Position numbers and translations under genes: made by a program
Assembly: GCA_963921825.1 (NCBI GenBank)
Contig: OY997593.1
Coordinates: 43,105,111-43,169,110, forward strand
Reading direction: 5' to 3'
DNA length: 64,000 bases
Source: Erodium maritimum
Taxonomy: Eukaryota > Streptophyta > Magnoliopsida > Geraniales > Geraniaceae
Part shown: positions 1-11,568 of the stretch, piece after piece
Layout: each line of letters begins with the position of its first letter
How positions within the stretch are numbered: the stretch's first letter is position 1
Notes under the pieces: model-generated
Seen by the model: the letters and a program-made list of their open reading frames with translations, nothing else
What the model was told of the DNA's origin: nothing
Database searches by the model: none

Positions 1-267
1 TTGATATGAGACCTAATAGTAAATGAACTAAAACATGAATGAAACTACAAAACATAATTTAAACAACATTGATAGCCAAAACCACCTCCGACTCGACCTA
101 AACCCAACCATTATAGCTGAACGCCAATGGTATTTCCCATAGAAATCACGAAACTGCAGAGGAATGTGCCTGGTATGGGGAGGGATCACGTGAGGTGGTG
201 GAAAGCCCCGAGAGCCGGGAGCCAGTCAATCCTCTAGGAAAGCTTAAGGTTGAAAGGCCTCATGGTC
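1..267. repeat. Partial direct copy of the sequence at 9669-9932
   Basis: This stretch repeats 9669-9932 in the same orientation with only scattered base changes, up to the shared CCTCATG. After that this copy runs into the middle of a gypsy LTR, while the right copy runs on into unrelated sequence. The two copies flank element A on both sides, which a simple insertion would not produce. I see no gene in it. Confidence 0.8.
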
Positions 268-507
268 CTTAGGGTTTGGGCCGCGTGGGTTTGGGCTTGG
301 CTTCGCGTGGCGTGGGCTTGGCCCGTGTCAACGAGCCAGGCCCGGTCCTCTGTTCGGCCCAGTTCGGCCCAAAACTCTATTTTTCCTTTTTTTAATTTTT
401 CTTTTTAAAAAGCACTCGATCCAATTTTTCGACCCGTTTTCCAACCTCGACGTTCCAACGAATAAATTTAATTAAACAATTCCTTTAAAACCGGGGCGGT
501 CTTTATA
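268..507 (-). repeat. Truncated 3' LTR of element A
   Basis: The roughly 240 bp match 8280-8517, the outer end of the 5' LTR. The terminal TTTACA is mutated to TTTATA here. Only the part next to the polypurine tract survives; the rest is replaced by the sequence at 1-267. Confidence 0.85.
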
Positions 508-525
508 GTCTACCCCCTGAAAAGA
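508..525 (-). other. Polypurine tract of element A
   Basis: On the minus strand this is a purine-rich run containing AGGGGGTAGA directly against the LTR end. It sits where the plus-strand DNA primer of an LTR retrotransposon belongs. Element B has the same arrangement at 25272-25290. Confidence 0.7.
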
Positions 526-541
526 CTTTCGTCCTCGAAAT

Positions 542-3500
542 TTAAAACGAACGTACCTCAAGGGTCGAACAGGCTGGAGTACTTCGCACGGACCTCGTCC
601 TCGCGATCCCAGGTCGACTCCGCTCCGTGGTGCTTCCACTGCACACGTACCAGTGGGATAGTCCTGTCCCGCAGGACCTTGTCATGCGATCCACAATCCT
701 GACTGGCTGCTCCTCATAGGAAACGTCCTCCGCCACCTCGATGCCCGCCCACTCAATCACATGGGAGGGATCCGCGGTGTACTTCCGCAGTTGGGAAACG
801 TGGAAAACATTATGCACGTTCCCAAGCTGCGGTGTCAATGGAAGGCGATAGGCAACTGCTCTAACTCTGCCCAAGATCTCGAAAGGTCCGATAAACCGTG
901 GGGCCAGCTTGCCTCCGCCACGGTTGAATCAAAATAGGCCCTTCTTCGGGCTCACCCTCAGAAATACATGATCACCAACCGAAACTCAAGAGGCATGCGC
1001 CGTCTATCTGCATAACTCTTCTGGCGACTCTGCGCGGTCCTCAACCGATCCCGAATCATTGCGACCTTCTTGGTCGTCTCCTGGTCAATCTCCGAACCAA
1101 GTAAACTCCGGTCTCCTACCTCTGCCCAACACACGGGCGATCTGCACGGCCTACCATACAACGCCTCAAACGGTGCCATCCCAATACTGGCCTGGAAGCT
1201 GTTGTTGTAGGCAAACTCCGCTAGTGGTAAGTGGTCCTCTCATGATTCTCGGAAGTCCAACACACAGGCTCGTAACATGTCTTCTAGTATCTGTATAATG
1301 CGCTCTGACTGACCGTCGGTCTGTGGGTGATATGCCGTTCTGAGCAAGACCTCGGTCCCCAACTCTCTCTGTAAGCTCTCCCAAAATCTGGAGGTGAAAC
1401 GCGGATCTCGGTCGGACACAATCGACACCGGCACCCTATGAAGACGGATTATCTCTCGAATATACAACCAGCTCAAGGTATCAACTGTATCCGTCATCCT
1501 CATGTCCAAGAATATGCCGACTTGGTCAGTCGGTCGACCACTACTCAAACTACGTCGTTCCCTCTCGGCGACCTCGACAAGCCACTCACGAAGTCTATCG
1601 TGACGTGCTCCCACTTCCACTCTGCAATCGGTAGTGGCTGTAGCAAGCCGGCGGAACGTTGATGCTCTACTTTCACCTGCTGACAAGTGAGGCATATAGA
1701 AACAAATTCTGCGACTGCCCTACACATCCCGCTCCACAAGAACTGCCGTCGGATGTCCCGATACATCTTGCTGCCACCCGGGTGCACAACAAGACGGGAG
1801 TGATGACACTCTCTCAATACGATGTCCCTACAAGCCTGCGATACAAACAGCCGTCCTCGGTAACGTAGACCCCGATCGGCACTCTGCTCCCAGCCCTCGG
1901 TGTGAACACCGCTGATCATCCTCTCTCGGATCTCTGCTATCTCAGCATCCTCGACATGTGCCTCCAGCACGCGGGTAATAAGTGTGGGATGCGCCACCAA
2001 CGAACACATGGCCACGCCATCGGTGATCTCGTCGAGCTCGAGCCAAAACCTGCTTAGCTCCTCCATCATGTCCCACTCCCGGACTGATATACTAGCAAAA
2101 CTGTGTGTCGACTTCCTACTCAGGGCATCGGCGACAACGTTCGCCTTGCCCGGATGGTAAAGTAGCTCGAAGTCCTACTCCTCCAACAACTCCATCCAAC
2201 GCCTTTGGCGCATGTTCAAATCGCGCTGAGAGAAAATGTACTTGAGGCTCTTGTGATCCGAAAACACCCGGAATCGCTCACCATACAAGTAATGCCTCCA
2301 GCTCTTCAGAGCAAAGACCACAGCTGCCAACTCTAGATCATGGGTCGGGTAGTTGCGCTCATGTATCTTCAACTGTCTCGAGCCATAAGCAACTACCTTC
2401 CTGGACTGCATCAACACACATCCCAGTCCCTCGCCAGAAGCGTCACAATACACATCATAACCTACCCCGCGCTCTGGCACTATCAACACGGGCGCGGTGG
2501 TCAAACGAGCCTTCAGCTCGATGAAGGAGTGTTCACACTCATCAGTCCACACAAACTCAGCTCCCTTGCGGGTCAAAGCGGTCATCGGCGCTGCTAGTCG
2601 TGAAAAGTCTTGGACGAACCGTCTGTAAGACCCTGCCAGCCCTAGGAAGCTGCGGATCTCGAAGACACTCTTGGGTCGTGCCCACTTCGAGACCGCGTCG
2701 ATCTTCGCCGGATCGACGAGTATACCCTCCCGGGACACAACATGCCCGAGGAACTTCACCTCGGCGAGCCAGAACTCGCACTTCTCTAGGTTGCCGTACA
2801 GTTGGTGAGTACGCAACAAAGTCAACATTGTCCTCAAATGCTCCTCATGTGCCTCCTCACTAGGCAAATAAATCCGTATGTCATCCACAAACACTACGAC
2901 AAACTGATCCAGGTAGGGTCGGAATATCCCGTTCATCAAATCCATGAACGCTGCAGGTGCGTTCGTCAACCCGAACGGTATCACCAAGAACTCATAGTGC
3001 CCATAACGAGTCCTAAACGCGGTCTTCTCTACGTCCTCATCCTGAACCCTCAACTAGTAGTACCCTGCTCGAAGGTCAATCTTCGAGAAGCACTTTGCTC
3101 CTCTCAGCTGATCGAACAGGTCTTCGATCCTCAGCATTGGATAACGGTTCTTCACCGTAACCCGGTTCAACTTCCGGTAATCAATGCACATCCTCAAGGC
3201 TCCACCCTTCTTCTTCACGAAGAGGGCGGGTGCTCCCCACGGTGAAGCACTCGGTCGGATAAAACCCTTCTCCCGAAACTCCTCTAGTTGTCTCTTCAGC
3301 TCGACCAACTCGGCTGGTGCAAACCGATACGGGGCCATAGAGATCGATGCCGTACCCGGGATCAAGTCGATCCTAAATTCCACCTCGCGCACCGGCGGTA
3401 AACCTGACAGCTCCTCCGGAAAGACCTCCGGGAACTCGCATACCACTCTCGGTAGCTCTCTACTCTGTACGGTCTCTGCCTCATCCCCCATAGTGAACGC

Positions 3501-3941
3501 AGACAGGAGCACTCCGCTCCTGCTACCCAGAACACAAGTAACGACCGTGTCGCCCGACACTATGGTCACCTGTCGACGATAACAGTCAATCGACGCCCGA
3601 TACCTCGTCATCCAATCCATCCCCAGAATCACATCAAAAGCAGTCATATCCAGCACAAGTAAGTCACCATAAAAGGGGCAATCCGCCACTCGGATCTCAC
3701 AGGCCCGACAAACAGTACTCAAAACTACCTCTCCCGTAACAGGGTTATCAAGACATAAAGGTCTACTCAGAAACTCCACCGTCAACCCCAACATACGAGC
3801 AAAAGAAGAAGAGATGAAGGAATGAGATGCTCTAGTGTCAAACAGAAAAGATGCCCACGAATTATAAAGCAAACACGTATCATGGGTAGCCTCACGGCTG
3901 GCGTGACGTCCCTCAGCTCGGGAGTCGGTGACAGCATACAC
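542..3941 (-). pseudogene. Element A pol remnant: protease, RT, RNase H, integrase, chromodomain-like tail
   Basis: Several broken minus-strand frames align in order with the intact B polyprotein. The aspartic protease is at about 3790-3860, with the catalytic DTGAS changed to DTRAS. RT follows at about 2600-3390, with the FVDD core present but the following residues altered. RNase H (YCDASGEG) is near 2440. The integrase zinc-binding HHCC region and D,D35E core lie at about 1180-1900, and the end of the CHCR tail at about 542-870. Stops and frameshifts near 3054, 2174, 1545 and 1240 break it into at least five pieces. It cannot encode a working polyprotein. Confidence 0.88.
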
Positions 3942-3944
3942 CCG

Positions 3945-5273
3945 TCTCTACTGTGCCGGAGGTCCGCCTCTCGGAGGTGGTGGGAGTGCCACCTGCTGCA
4001 CTGCTCGCTGTCTCGGCGCTGGCGCGCTCGCTGCCTGTCTCGGCGCTCTCTGCGTCTCAGCCTGACGCTGCTGGAACTGTGGTGACTGTCTAGTTTGTGA
4101 CTGCTGTGGTCGCGGAGCTGACGCCACCAAAAACTGATCGGGGCACCTGGAAGCGAAGTGTCATGGCCGGCCACATCGATGACACAGTGGTGGCCCAGCA
4201 CTCGACCTCTCCTCATGTCTACCCATCGGACGGTCTGCTGGTCCGCCGCTCATCTGATAGTCCCGAGCCATGTGGCCTGGCTGCCCACAGCGATAGCAAG
4301 TACGTCTTGACATGGAAGGCCCAACAAAAGCTACTGACCCGACCTGTCGTGGTCCTCTCAACTGTACCTGAGGCTGGAACGATCCCGAGGTCCTTTTCCT
4401 CCTCGGATCTTGAGTCTCAGACGGCCTCAATGAGTCGCTCGGTCTAGGCCTGACCTCTCGAACTCTAGCTGACTCGGGGAATCATCGTTCCACAGTCAAG
4501 GCTTGCTACACCAGATCAGAAAATACCTGGGTCCTCAACACAGCGACCCGGTCCGCGATCGCAGGGCGGAGTCCTCCCTCAAAAAATCGGCACCTGAGAG
4601 CCTCCGTCTGCACCATCTCCTAAGCAAAGCGAGATAAGGAGGTGAACCTCGCCTCGTACTCAGACACCGACAGACGCTCATGTCGCAGCTCTAGGAACTG
4701 TTGACGCTTGTCGTCCAGTACTGCCTGTGGGAAATACTGCTCGAGAAAACGCTGTCCGAACAGCACAAAGTCGTCCCCCACTTGCGTATGCTCTCGGCGC
4801 AAACAGTGGTAAGCCTCTCCTTCCAGATGGAAGGTTGAGAAAGATACTCGGAGTCTACCGCTCAACACCCCAGACGTATCCAGGTTGCGGGTGATTCGCT
4901 CCAGCCACCTCTCGGCTGCCTCGGGGTCTGACTCCCCGGTGAACACAGGCATGCCTAGCCTGCAGAAATCTCGCAGTGCCTGCGCAGTATAGCTGTCAAC
5001 CTACGTAGGTCCCTCAGTAGTTGCTGCAGTCGCAGCGGGTGCAGCCTCCGGTGTCGGAGCTGCAGCCTCTCTACGGGAAAAGGCTGCTGCCAGTCCCTGA
5101 ACAGTGCGGGTCAACTCCTCTAGAACTGCCGCTTGGGCTGTCTCGGCCCTCTCGTTCCCCTCAGCAGGTGCACCCTGGGCACTAGTCGCCCTAGCCGACT
5201 CAGCAGTCGACGGCTGTCCTCGGCCCCTAGATGGCCGTCTCCTTGTACCTCGCGGAACATAAGTAGGTGCCAT
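3945..5273 (-). pseudogene. Element A gag remnant
   Basis: The start is at 5273, where [11 protein letters not shown] matches the B Gag start [12 protein letters not shown] premature stop follows near 5001. The central capsid-like Retrotrans_gag region is at 4620-4952. A zinc knuckle (CYRCGQPGHMARDY) lies near 4290 with its last Cys changed to Tyr, and a second knuckle near 4165 is broken. A proline- and glutamine-rich linker follows at 3948-4130. At least three frame disruptions are visible. The product would have been the capsid/nucleocapsid protein that packages element RNA. Confidence 0.85.
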
Positions 5274-5978
5274 GTCGCAGATCCTCTGCACGGATAACGT
5301 ACGAGTTCAGATTCTTAACTCAAAGGACAACGCGCTTAGAATAACTAACGCCACACACAATACCACTCATAGTAATAATATACTTAATATAGTAATAGTC
5401 ACTCAATAGCACACAGCAGAGAAGTAAGCACACTAGTGCGTCATACAATCATATACACACACAGCGGGGTTACACACAGTTTCACACAGACTACAATTTA
5501 TACTACAAGCAATTTCACAACTTACAACTCATGCTTAGCTTCAATTATTAATACGTTATCTTTCTAATATAACATTCATGTTGACACCACGTCGTTACAA
5601 CCCGGTTCAAGCGTCCCCGAATTACGTTGTAACCACTTGGTATCCCCCCATTCACGTCCAGCTACAGTGGCCCCTATAGCTGAATCGTGATGGTACATAC
5701 ACTTCAGTTTCTGCGGAAGATCGGGCATAACCCGTTCGTAAATTAAGTCAACCATCCGCTTATGCAGGACAACCAGTTACCACCTGCACACAGCCCTCAA
5801 TTATAACACACAGTAGTTTAAACCGGACAACCACTGACCTGAGACTCTTTCCGTCTCGTTCTACGCCTAGGACATCTCCAACTTGCGTAACCGACACACA
5901 GCAACCTAACGACCCAACTCTACCCACCTAATTGACGTACGGTCCGAGGTTTTGGAAAATCATTTCAAAATGAAACCA
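5274..5978 (-). other. Untranslated leader of element A
   Basis: This is the stretch between the primer-binding site and the gag start. It has no open frame of note and is AT-rich with CA repeats. It holds two blocks also found in the B leader: one around GTTACAACCCGGTTCAAGCG (5595-5614) and the block just before the primer site that includes CTCTACCCACCTAATTGACG. These conserved blocks may be packaging or dimerisation signals; that is inference. Confidence 0.6.
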
Positions 5979-5991
5979 GGCTCTGATACCA
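5979..5991 (-). other. Primer-binding site of element A (tRNA-iMet type)
   Basis: On the minus strand this reads TGGTATCAGAGCC, complementary to the 3' end of plant initiator tRNA-Met, three bases inside the LTR terminus. It fixes the inner end of the 5' LTR at 5995. Confidence 0.9.
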
Positions 5992-5994
5992 AAT

Positions 5995-8517
5995 TGTCAC
6001 GCCCCAATTCCTGTTTTGACCGGATTCGAGACGAGAACTTAAAACAAATAATAACGATTAATTTAAATAAAAACGAGGGTCTCAAATAGTAAGTTAAACT
6101 TCGAAAATCCAAACGAGTCAACAACTCGGTAATAATAATAATAATAAAAGAGTCAAACAGTAATAACACGGTACGTCTCTAGACACTAGCTAACCCTCGT
6201 CAACTCCCTAGCTCCGAGAATCTTGCTAGTACTGGTCCAGCTCAAAAACCGAAACAAAACAAAGTAAGGGGGTCAGCTTACACTCAGTAGGAAAAGTAGT
6301 AAAGGTTGGAAACCACAGTTCACCACCACGAGTAACCGTCCAATTAGGGCATACTAGTAAGGCACAACTATAAACAACGCCCCCGGGCAAACCCCAGTCA
6401 CCGACCACTTTCACAAGATCATAAACATACTTAGAAAAACGCACGAAGCCAACCAATGAGAATAAAGCACACAGCAAAATACAAACAGTTATCGTACAAT
6501 AGTTTCCACATTACTGAATGCACACAGCCGCTTATATTGTACTGGACCACACATCATCAGTCCCGATATCTTCCCCTCACTGAGACTGGGGGTAACATCC
6601 TCGACCGGAAATCCCTCAGTCCGATGTCTTCCGAGCACACAGACCCGAGCCTTACTCAACTTACGTACTGGACCGACACACACCTCGGTCGAACATCGCC
6701 CCGGACTACGAGTCATCGGAATACTGATCACGCCATCCTTGGCCTCGATACACTACACCGGAACTATCCCTCGGTGTAGGCACCACACCAGTTACGCCTT
6801 TTCTTGGAACGCACAATAAGGGTATAACACGCAGCACAAAGCCATAGTTGATCTCGGTATACCAATCGGGCCAACACACCATGACACACAAATCGGTCTA
6901 TCACTCAACCGATCATATCATAAACAAGGGTTCATAATTCATCAAACACGCCACACTTTCCCACACACAGTCACAATCATGCAACACCGAGTATAATCTT
7001 ATTTAGACTCCCACACAACGGTTATAACACGCAACACGCAATCCTAAGGCTCGACATGGCAATTCTACCAGCACGGAAATTTCCCAAGTATTGAAAACAG
7101 GTAATCTAGTTAATCGCATCCTACAAGTTACTAAGACTCGTCCGGTTATTTAATAATCGAAAGCGGCTATTCTAGTGAATCACATCCTATATGCCAACTA
7201 GGACCTTTCCGGTTATTATTATTCCCTAATCATGCATGCTAGTAACTTCCCGTAATTAAAGCGGTATTCGCTACTTTCCCTACCTCAAGATGATCACAAC
7301 AGCTACGTCTCCTAGCTGCTGACGTCCGGGCCTACCTCCGGTCTTCTCGGGCGAATTCCAAGTCTGGGTTTAACAGGTAAAAAGTCCAATCAGTCCCGGT
7401 ATAGTCCAAATGTCCTCTGATTTGTCCAAATAGTCCATTAAGTTCTCCATTTTAATTTAATCAAATTTATTAATTAATTAAATTAACAACCGACCCGGAT
7501 CCGAGAACCAGACCCGGATCCAACCCGGTCTAGAACCCAGACCCGACCCGGACCCAGAACTGACCCAGACCCGGTCCATCCTTGGGCCTGGCCCAAGGCC
7601 CAGCTTGGATCTGGCCCGAGGCTCGAGTCTTGGCCCAAGACCGTCCGGCCCAAAGCTCGCCTGGCCCAAGGCCCGAATCGAGGTCCTGTCTGAGCTGGAG
7701 GTGAAAGGGAACGACAGCGAGGGTTCCGGCCAGTTCCCGACGGCGGCGACGACGCCAAGAAGCCCGTAGCACGCCCGGCGATGCTTAAGGATGAGGGTCG
7801 TGGCTGGGAGAGGACGTCAGGGTCTCCGGCGAGGCCGTGACCGTGGTTCTGGTGGCTGGAGAGCGACCCAACGCCTCCGTCCCAGATCTGGCGAGGTCGA
7901 GGTTCGCCGGTGACGGTTTCGGCTGAACCCAACCAAATCGAGCTTGACTTGATGGGTTTTCAGGCGAGGTGAGCTCGGGGAAGAAGGGAAAGGGGCGAGG
8001 GAGCACGAACCCTCGTCGTTCCTCCGTCGCCGTCACTGATTCGAGCTCGGGCGTCGAACCAGGGATGGTTTCTCCGGCGAAGCATCTCGATACCGTGCAT
8101 GGGTGGCTCGGTTGGTACTCAAAAGGGAAGAAGAGGGCAAGGCGTGGCGATGGCGAGGCTGGATGTGAGAGAGAATGAGAGGAAGAGAGGAGAAAGGGAT
8201 CGAGAGAGAAGAGAGAGGAAGGCGCTGCGTTTCTGTCTCGGGGTGCGTGCAGCTGCGCGAGGAAGAAGACGATGCAAAGGGTTAGGGTTTGGGCCGCGTG
8301 GGTTTGGGCCTGGCTTCGCGTGGCGTGGGCTTGGCCCATGTCAGCGAGCTGGGCCCGATCCTCTGACCGGCCCAGTTCGGCCCAAAGCTCTCATTTTCCT
8401 TTTTTATTGTTCTTTTTAAAAAGCACTCGATCCAATTTTTCGACCCGTTTTCCAACCACAACGTTCCAACAAATAAATTTAATTAAATAATTCCTTTAAA
8501 CCGGGGAGGTCTTTACA
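5995..8517 (-). repeat. 5' LTR of element A (about 2.5 kb)
   Basis: It is bounded by TGTCACGCCCC and TTTACA in plus-strand view. The outer kilobase (7480-8517) is GC-rich and holds short CCGGATCC/GACCCGG repeats (about 7490-7600). The inner part is AT-rich. It carries CTTGAGGTAGGG (minus strand, near 7284), a TACACCG/CGGTGTA stem-loop (6753-6779) and a CTACTGAGTGTAAGC box near 6280. All three recur in the F and B LTRs. ORFs inside it have no family resemblance and I do not call them genes. Confidence 0.88.
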
Positions 8518-8760
8518 GCTTCAATTATGGGAGGATTGGGCATGTGGCTCGGGGATGTGACTGGGAGGTGCCTGGTATCCCACGCTTAGATAATTCAATG
8601 CTGGAATTCCAAAGGGACCTAAAGACCAAGCAGTTGCAACAGATTGGATAGCTAAGGAATCCTCGGTCATCCCACTAGGTTTTGGGCCTTCGACCCTACA
8701 CATTATATCTAAGGGCTCCTTACATCGGGGTAGAAGCCCGATTGTAACCCCAAACACTAT
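8518..8760 (+). pseudogene. Fragment of a LINE ORF1-like zinc-knuckle sequence (plus strand)
   Basis: Directly after the LTR end, a plus-strand frame reads FNYGRIGHVARGCDW followed by EVPGIPR. This is the zinc-knuckle region typical of plant LINE ORF1 (DUF4283/zf-CCHC_4 type). The first Cys is lost at the LTR boundary and the second is Tyr. The same motif occurs on the opposite strand at about 10340-10415. It is a short relic, possibly the sequence element A inserted into. Confidence 0.5.
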
Positions 8761-9668
8761 AACTAAAGGTACGGTGGGAATGGTAGATTGAAGTTGTAAA
8801 AAATTGGTGATCGGTCAATCCTAAGAAAGCAGGGACACCGAAGCCTTGAATACCTCATCGACTGGAGCTATACGATTGAAGAGGGGATCAGCTGAAGAAC
8901 CCCGTGAAGAGTAGGCGAGGGCTGGAAAAAAATCTCGCTAGAAGGAATGGTAGGCAAATATGGCTTCAAGGACTTTCCTTGGGAGGGGTCCCTGGTGAAA
9001 GTAGGTCCTCCCTTTGTTTACCGACGAGTTGAGGTTCGATCGCACCTTACATGGACTTATGCAGTGTTTGGGCAATACCTTGAGTAGTACTAGTCAGTTT
9101 CACTCCCCCCCCCCCCCCCCCATTCTGTGTGCCTATGTGGAAAGTTCAAAACCGTTTATAACTACCATATTGTCTTAAAGTTACATGTTTAGAGACCTTC
9201 GGGGACTCTTTACTTTGTACAGATTCGTTTCTATTACTATGAGTAAAATTTGCATCTTTTAAGTAAACGAAAGCAAACCTAATCTCAACCGTAAAAGTAA
9301 TCTTAGCCCAAAGTTGAACCCAATCCTAAAATATAACATAAACCTACACCCAACAAGAAAATTTAATTTTCAACATTTTTTTAATTATTTTTTATTTCAT
9401 TTTAATCTTTTTCAATATTTATGTTTTTAAATTTAATTTATAATTTTAAATTAGATTTTAAAAAATAATTTGTTTTCTAATTTTTTTACAACTTCTTAAA
9501 AAGTTAATTTTCATTAAAAAAATTCCTTGATTCCTTTTTTTTTTTTTAACATAAGAGACCTTTATTGATTTAAAAAAAAGAGACATATTACCGAAAGAAT
9601 TGGGGGATAGTCCTTCTGTGGACAGACAACATCTATTTTTTTAAATAACCGAGGCATAGATAGGCTTT
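8761..9668. other. Gene-free spacer with a 17-base poly-C tract
   Basis: No coding sequence is recognised. It contains an uninterrupted run of 17 C at 9105-9121 and AT-rich DNA with T runs at about 9370-9560. Confidence 0.6.
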
Positions 9669-9932
9669 TGATATGAGACCTAAAAGTAAATGAACTAAAA
9701 CATGAATGAAACTACAAAACATAATTTAGACAATATTGATAGCCAAAACCACCTCCGACTCGACCTAAACCCGACCGTTATGGCTGAACGCCAATGGTAT
9801 TTCCCATAGAAATCACAAAATTGTAGAGGAATGTGCCTGGTATGGGGAGGGATCACGTGAGGTGGTGGAAAGCCCCGAGAGCCGGGAGCCAGTCAATCCT
9901 CTAGGAAAGCTTAAGGTTGAAAGGCCTCATGT
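9669..9932. repeat. Right-hand copy of the repeat at 1-267
   Basis: Collinear with 1-267 over its whole length and in the same orientation. The copies are about 9.67 kb apart with element A between them. This copy continues into the LINE ORF1-like remnant, so it looks like the native context and the left copy the rearranged one. Confidence 0.78.
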
Positions 9933-10421
9933 ACCCAGGCGGAGCTGTTTCCCATCCCTGGCATTCTCAAATTCCACTTGCTCATCCCCGAACCTCTTCC
10001 AAGATGAGGCCTTCGTCGGTTCAGTGCTCCCAAGATGCTTCAACATACACCTTCCCGGAGATCCTGTGGGCACACGTCCTGGCCCATGGTTAGGCATAAT
10101 GATGGATGTCACTAAACCCTTTAGTGTTTCCCCAAACTTGCGGGCAAACCTGGCTGAATTAGAAATCCTAACTGATTTAGGTGACGTAGGCAAGATGGTG
10201 GACCCCATGTCGATCCTCTACGACTGAAGCGGTGGGAAACCCGGAGTAACCCTAGGAGACGGACTAGGGGATAGTGCCAACCACTCCCTCGGCAAAGGGT
10301 TCCCAATTGTTGGGGCAACATCTACTGAAAAGGACATACAATACCTAGGTATTCCCGGTAGGGTGAGTTCACAGTCAGTAGCAACATAACCTAGCCTTCC
10401 GTAGTTGAAACAAAACATCGG
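9927..10421 (-). pseudogene. LINE ORF1-like remnant with degenerate zinc knuckle (minus strand)
   Basis: The minus-strand frame from about 10418 starts MFCFNYGRLGYVATDCE and continues LPGIPRY. This matches the relic at 8518 and the plant LINE ORF1 zinc-knuckle region. CX2C has become CX2Y, so zinc binding would be lost. Frames downstream (9927-10320) share its orientation but are broken. It lies beyond the 3' end of the LINE at 11569-14990, so it belongs to another copy. Confidence 0.45.
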
Positions 10422-11568
10422 GAGTCGCTCTTACTTGAAGGTAACCTGAATCGGCTGAGGGAATTTCTGGAAGCTTGGAACCATCCAACGTAGTGGTTGG
10501 TCAATCGAGTGCTAGAAGCGAACTCAGACCTTTCCTTCCCAGCAAAATCCCCACTTGTCTATCTGGACTGTCACACATCCTCATATAGTATCACCCACCT
10601 TAGTACCGATGGTAATTGTGTAGACCATTTGAGGGAGCCCCCACACCTAGACCTACAACTGAATATGTTATGTTCCTGTCCCAAGAAAGCCTTTGGTGGG
10701 ATTTAATTCTCCAAATAGTAAATAAATGAATCAAACTTTTCTAAACCATCATCAATAACACACCTTTTCTGATAAAAAAAATGAATGAAGCATCATATCA
10801 AGAACAAAAAAAATATCAGAGGACTAAGAACATATTCTAAAATAACAAATAATAAATATGGAAAAGAAATGAAGAACAAACGAACAAAATGATTTTTCTC
10901 ACATCCCTAAAATCCTATAGCTCTCGAACAAACAAAATTCTGGAAAACAAATAAAGAAAGAAATGAACAAATGGATGGGTCTGAGCTAGACCACGATGAA
11001 GTCCAACTTGGACGATGTAGGCAAGCTCCGACGTAGACCTGGACCGTGGATTTGAACGAATCTTGTCAGGCTCCGAATTCCACACGTAAAGCCCGAGATT
11101 CGAGCGATTTGAAGCTAAATAGGTTGCCTTGTTTCCTAGAGAAAAAGTCAGAGAATATGACTCACCCGATCTTTCGATCTGAAAAGTTTCGATATAGGGA
11201 AAAATAAAAGGCGACTTTATAGCCCTCAAGCCTATAGCCCTCACACCGACACATGAACAGATCGAAAACATGTAGCAGTGGCTGACTAGTGTTTCACTAA
11301 GATCGAAGAAGTTTAAAGGCCATGGGCTTGCTGTTGTTGGAGCACCAATATTTTATCACTAAATTTTGAGAAAGTACAAAGTCATTGACGTCATTGAACG
11401 GAAAAGGGTTGGAAAGAAAATCGATTTTGTAATTGATTTTTTAGAGTTCAAATTTTGTGGTTAATATATAAAAAATAGTTGGTGACTGATTTTGTTTCTT
11501 TTTATTTATTTTTTATTTGTTATCTTAAATAATAACATTTTAATAAAAATGGATACTACTATGTAACT
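10422..11568. other. Gene-free spacer
   Basis: There is AT-rich sequence around 10710-10900 and again from about 11340. A minus-strand frame of 118 codons at 10915-11271 has no resemblance I recognise. I see no convincing gene, RNA or transposon terminus. Confidence 0.5.

Larger units (their letters stand above)
268..8517 (-). mobile_element. Element A: decayed Ty3/gypsy (Tekay/Del-like chromovirus) retrotransposon
   Basis: Read on the minus strand, the order is 5' LTR (5995-8517), tRNA-iMet type primer-binding site, untranslated leader, gag, protease, RT, RNase H, integrase with a chromodomain-like tail, polypurine tract, and a stub of the 3' LTR (268-507). The RT and integrase blocks match element B closely in sequence and order, which places both in the same lineage. 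All reading frames are broken by stops and frameshifts. The two LTR remnants differ visibly, so this is an old insertion. The outer part of the 3' LTR is missing, so no target-site duplication can be paired. Confidence 0.9.

Noticed and set aside
5979-5991. tRNA-Met-like match as a tRNA gene
   Set aside because: Only the 3' terminal complement is present, beside an LTR; it is a primer-binding site. The same applies at 31679, 45058 and 48917.
7483-8339. Proline/arginine-rich ORFs of 149 and 184 codons in the A LTR
   Set aside because: They fall in the GC-rich outer LTR part with short repeats; no conserved counterpart in solo LTR F.
10915-11271. 118-codon minus-strand ORF as a host gene
   Set aside because: No recognisable domain, no supporting exon structure, and it lies in repeat debris.
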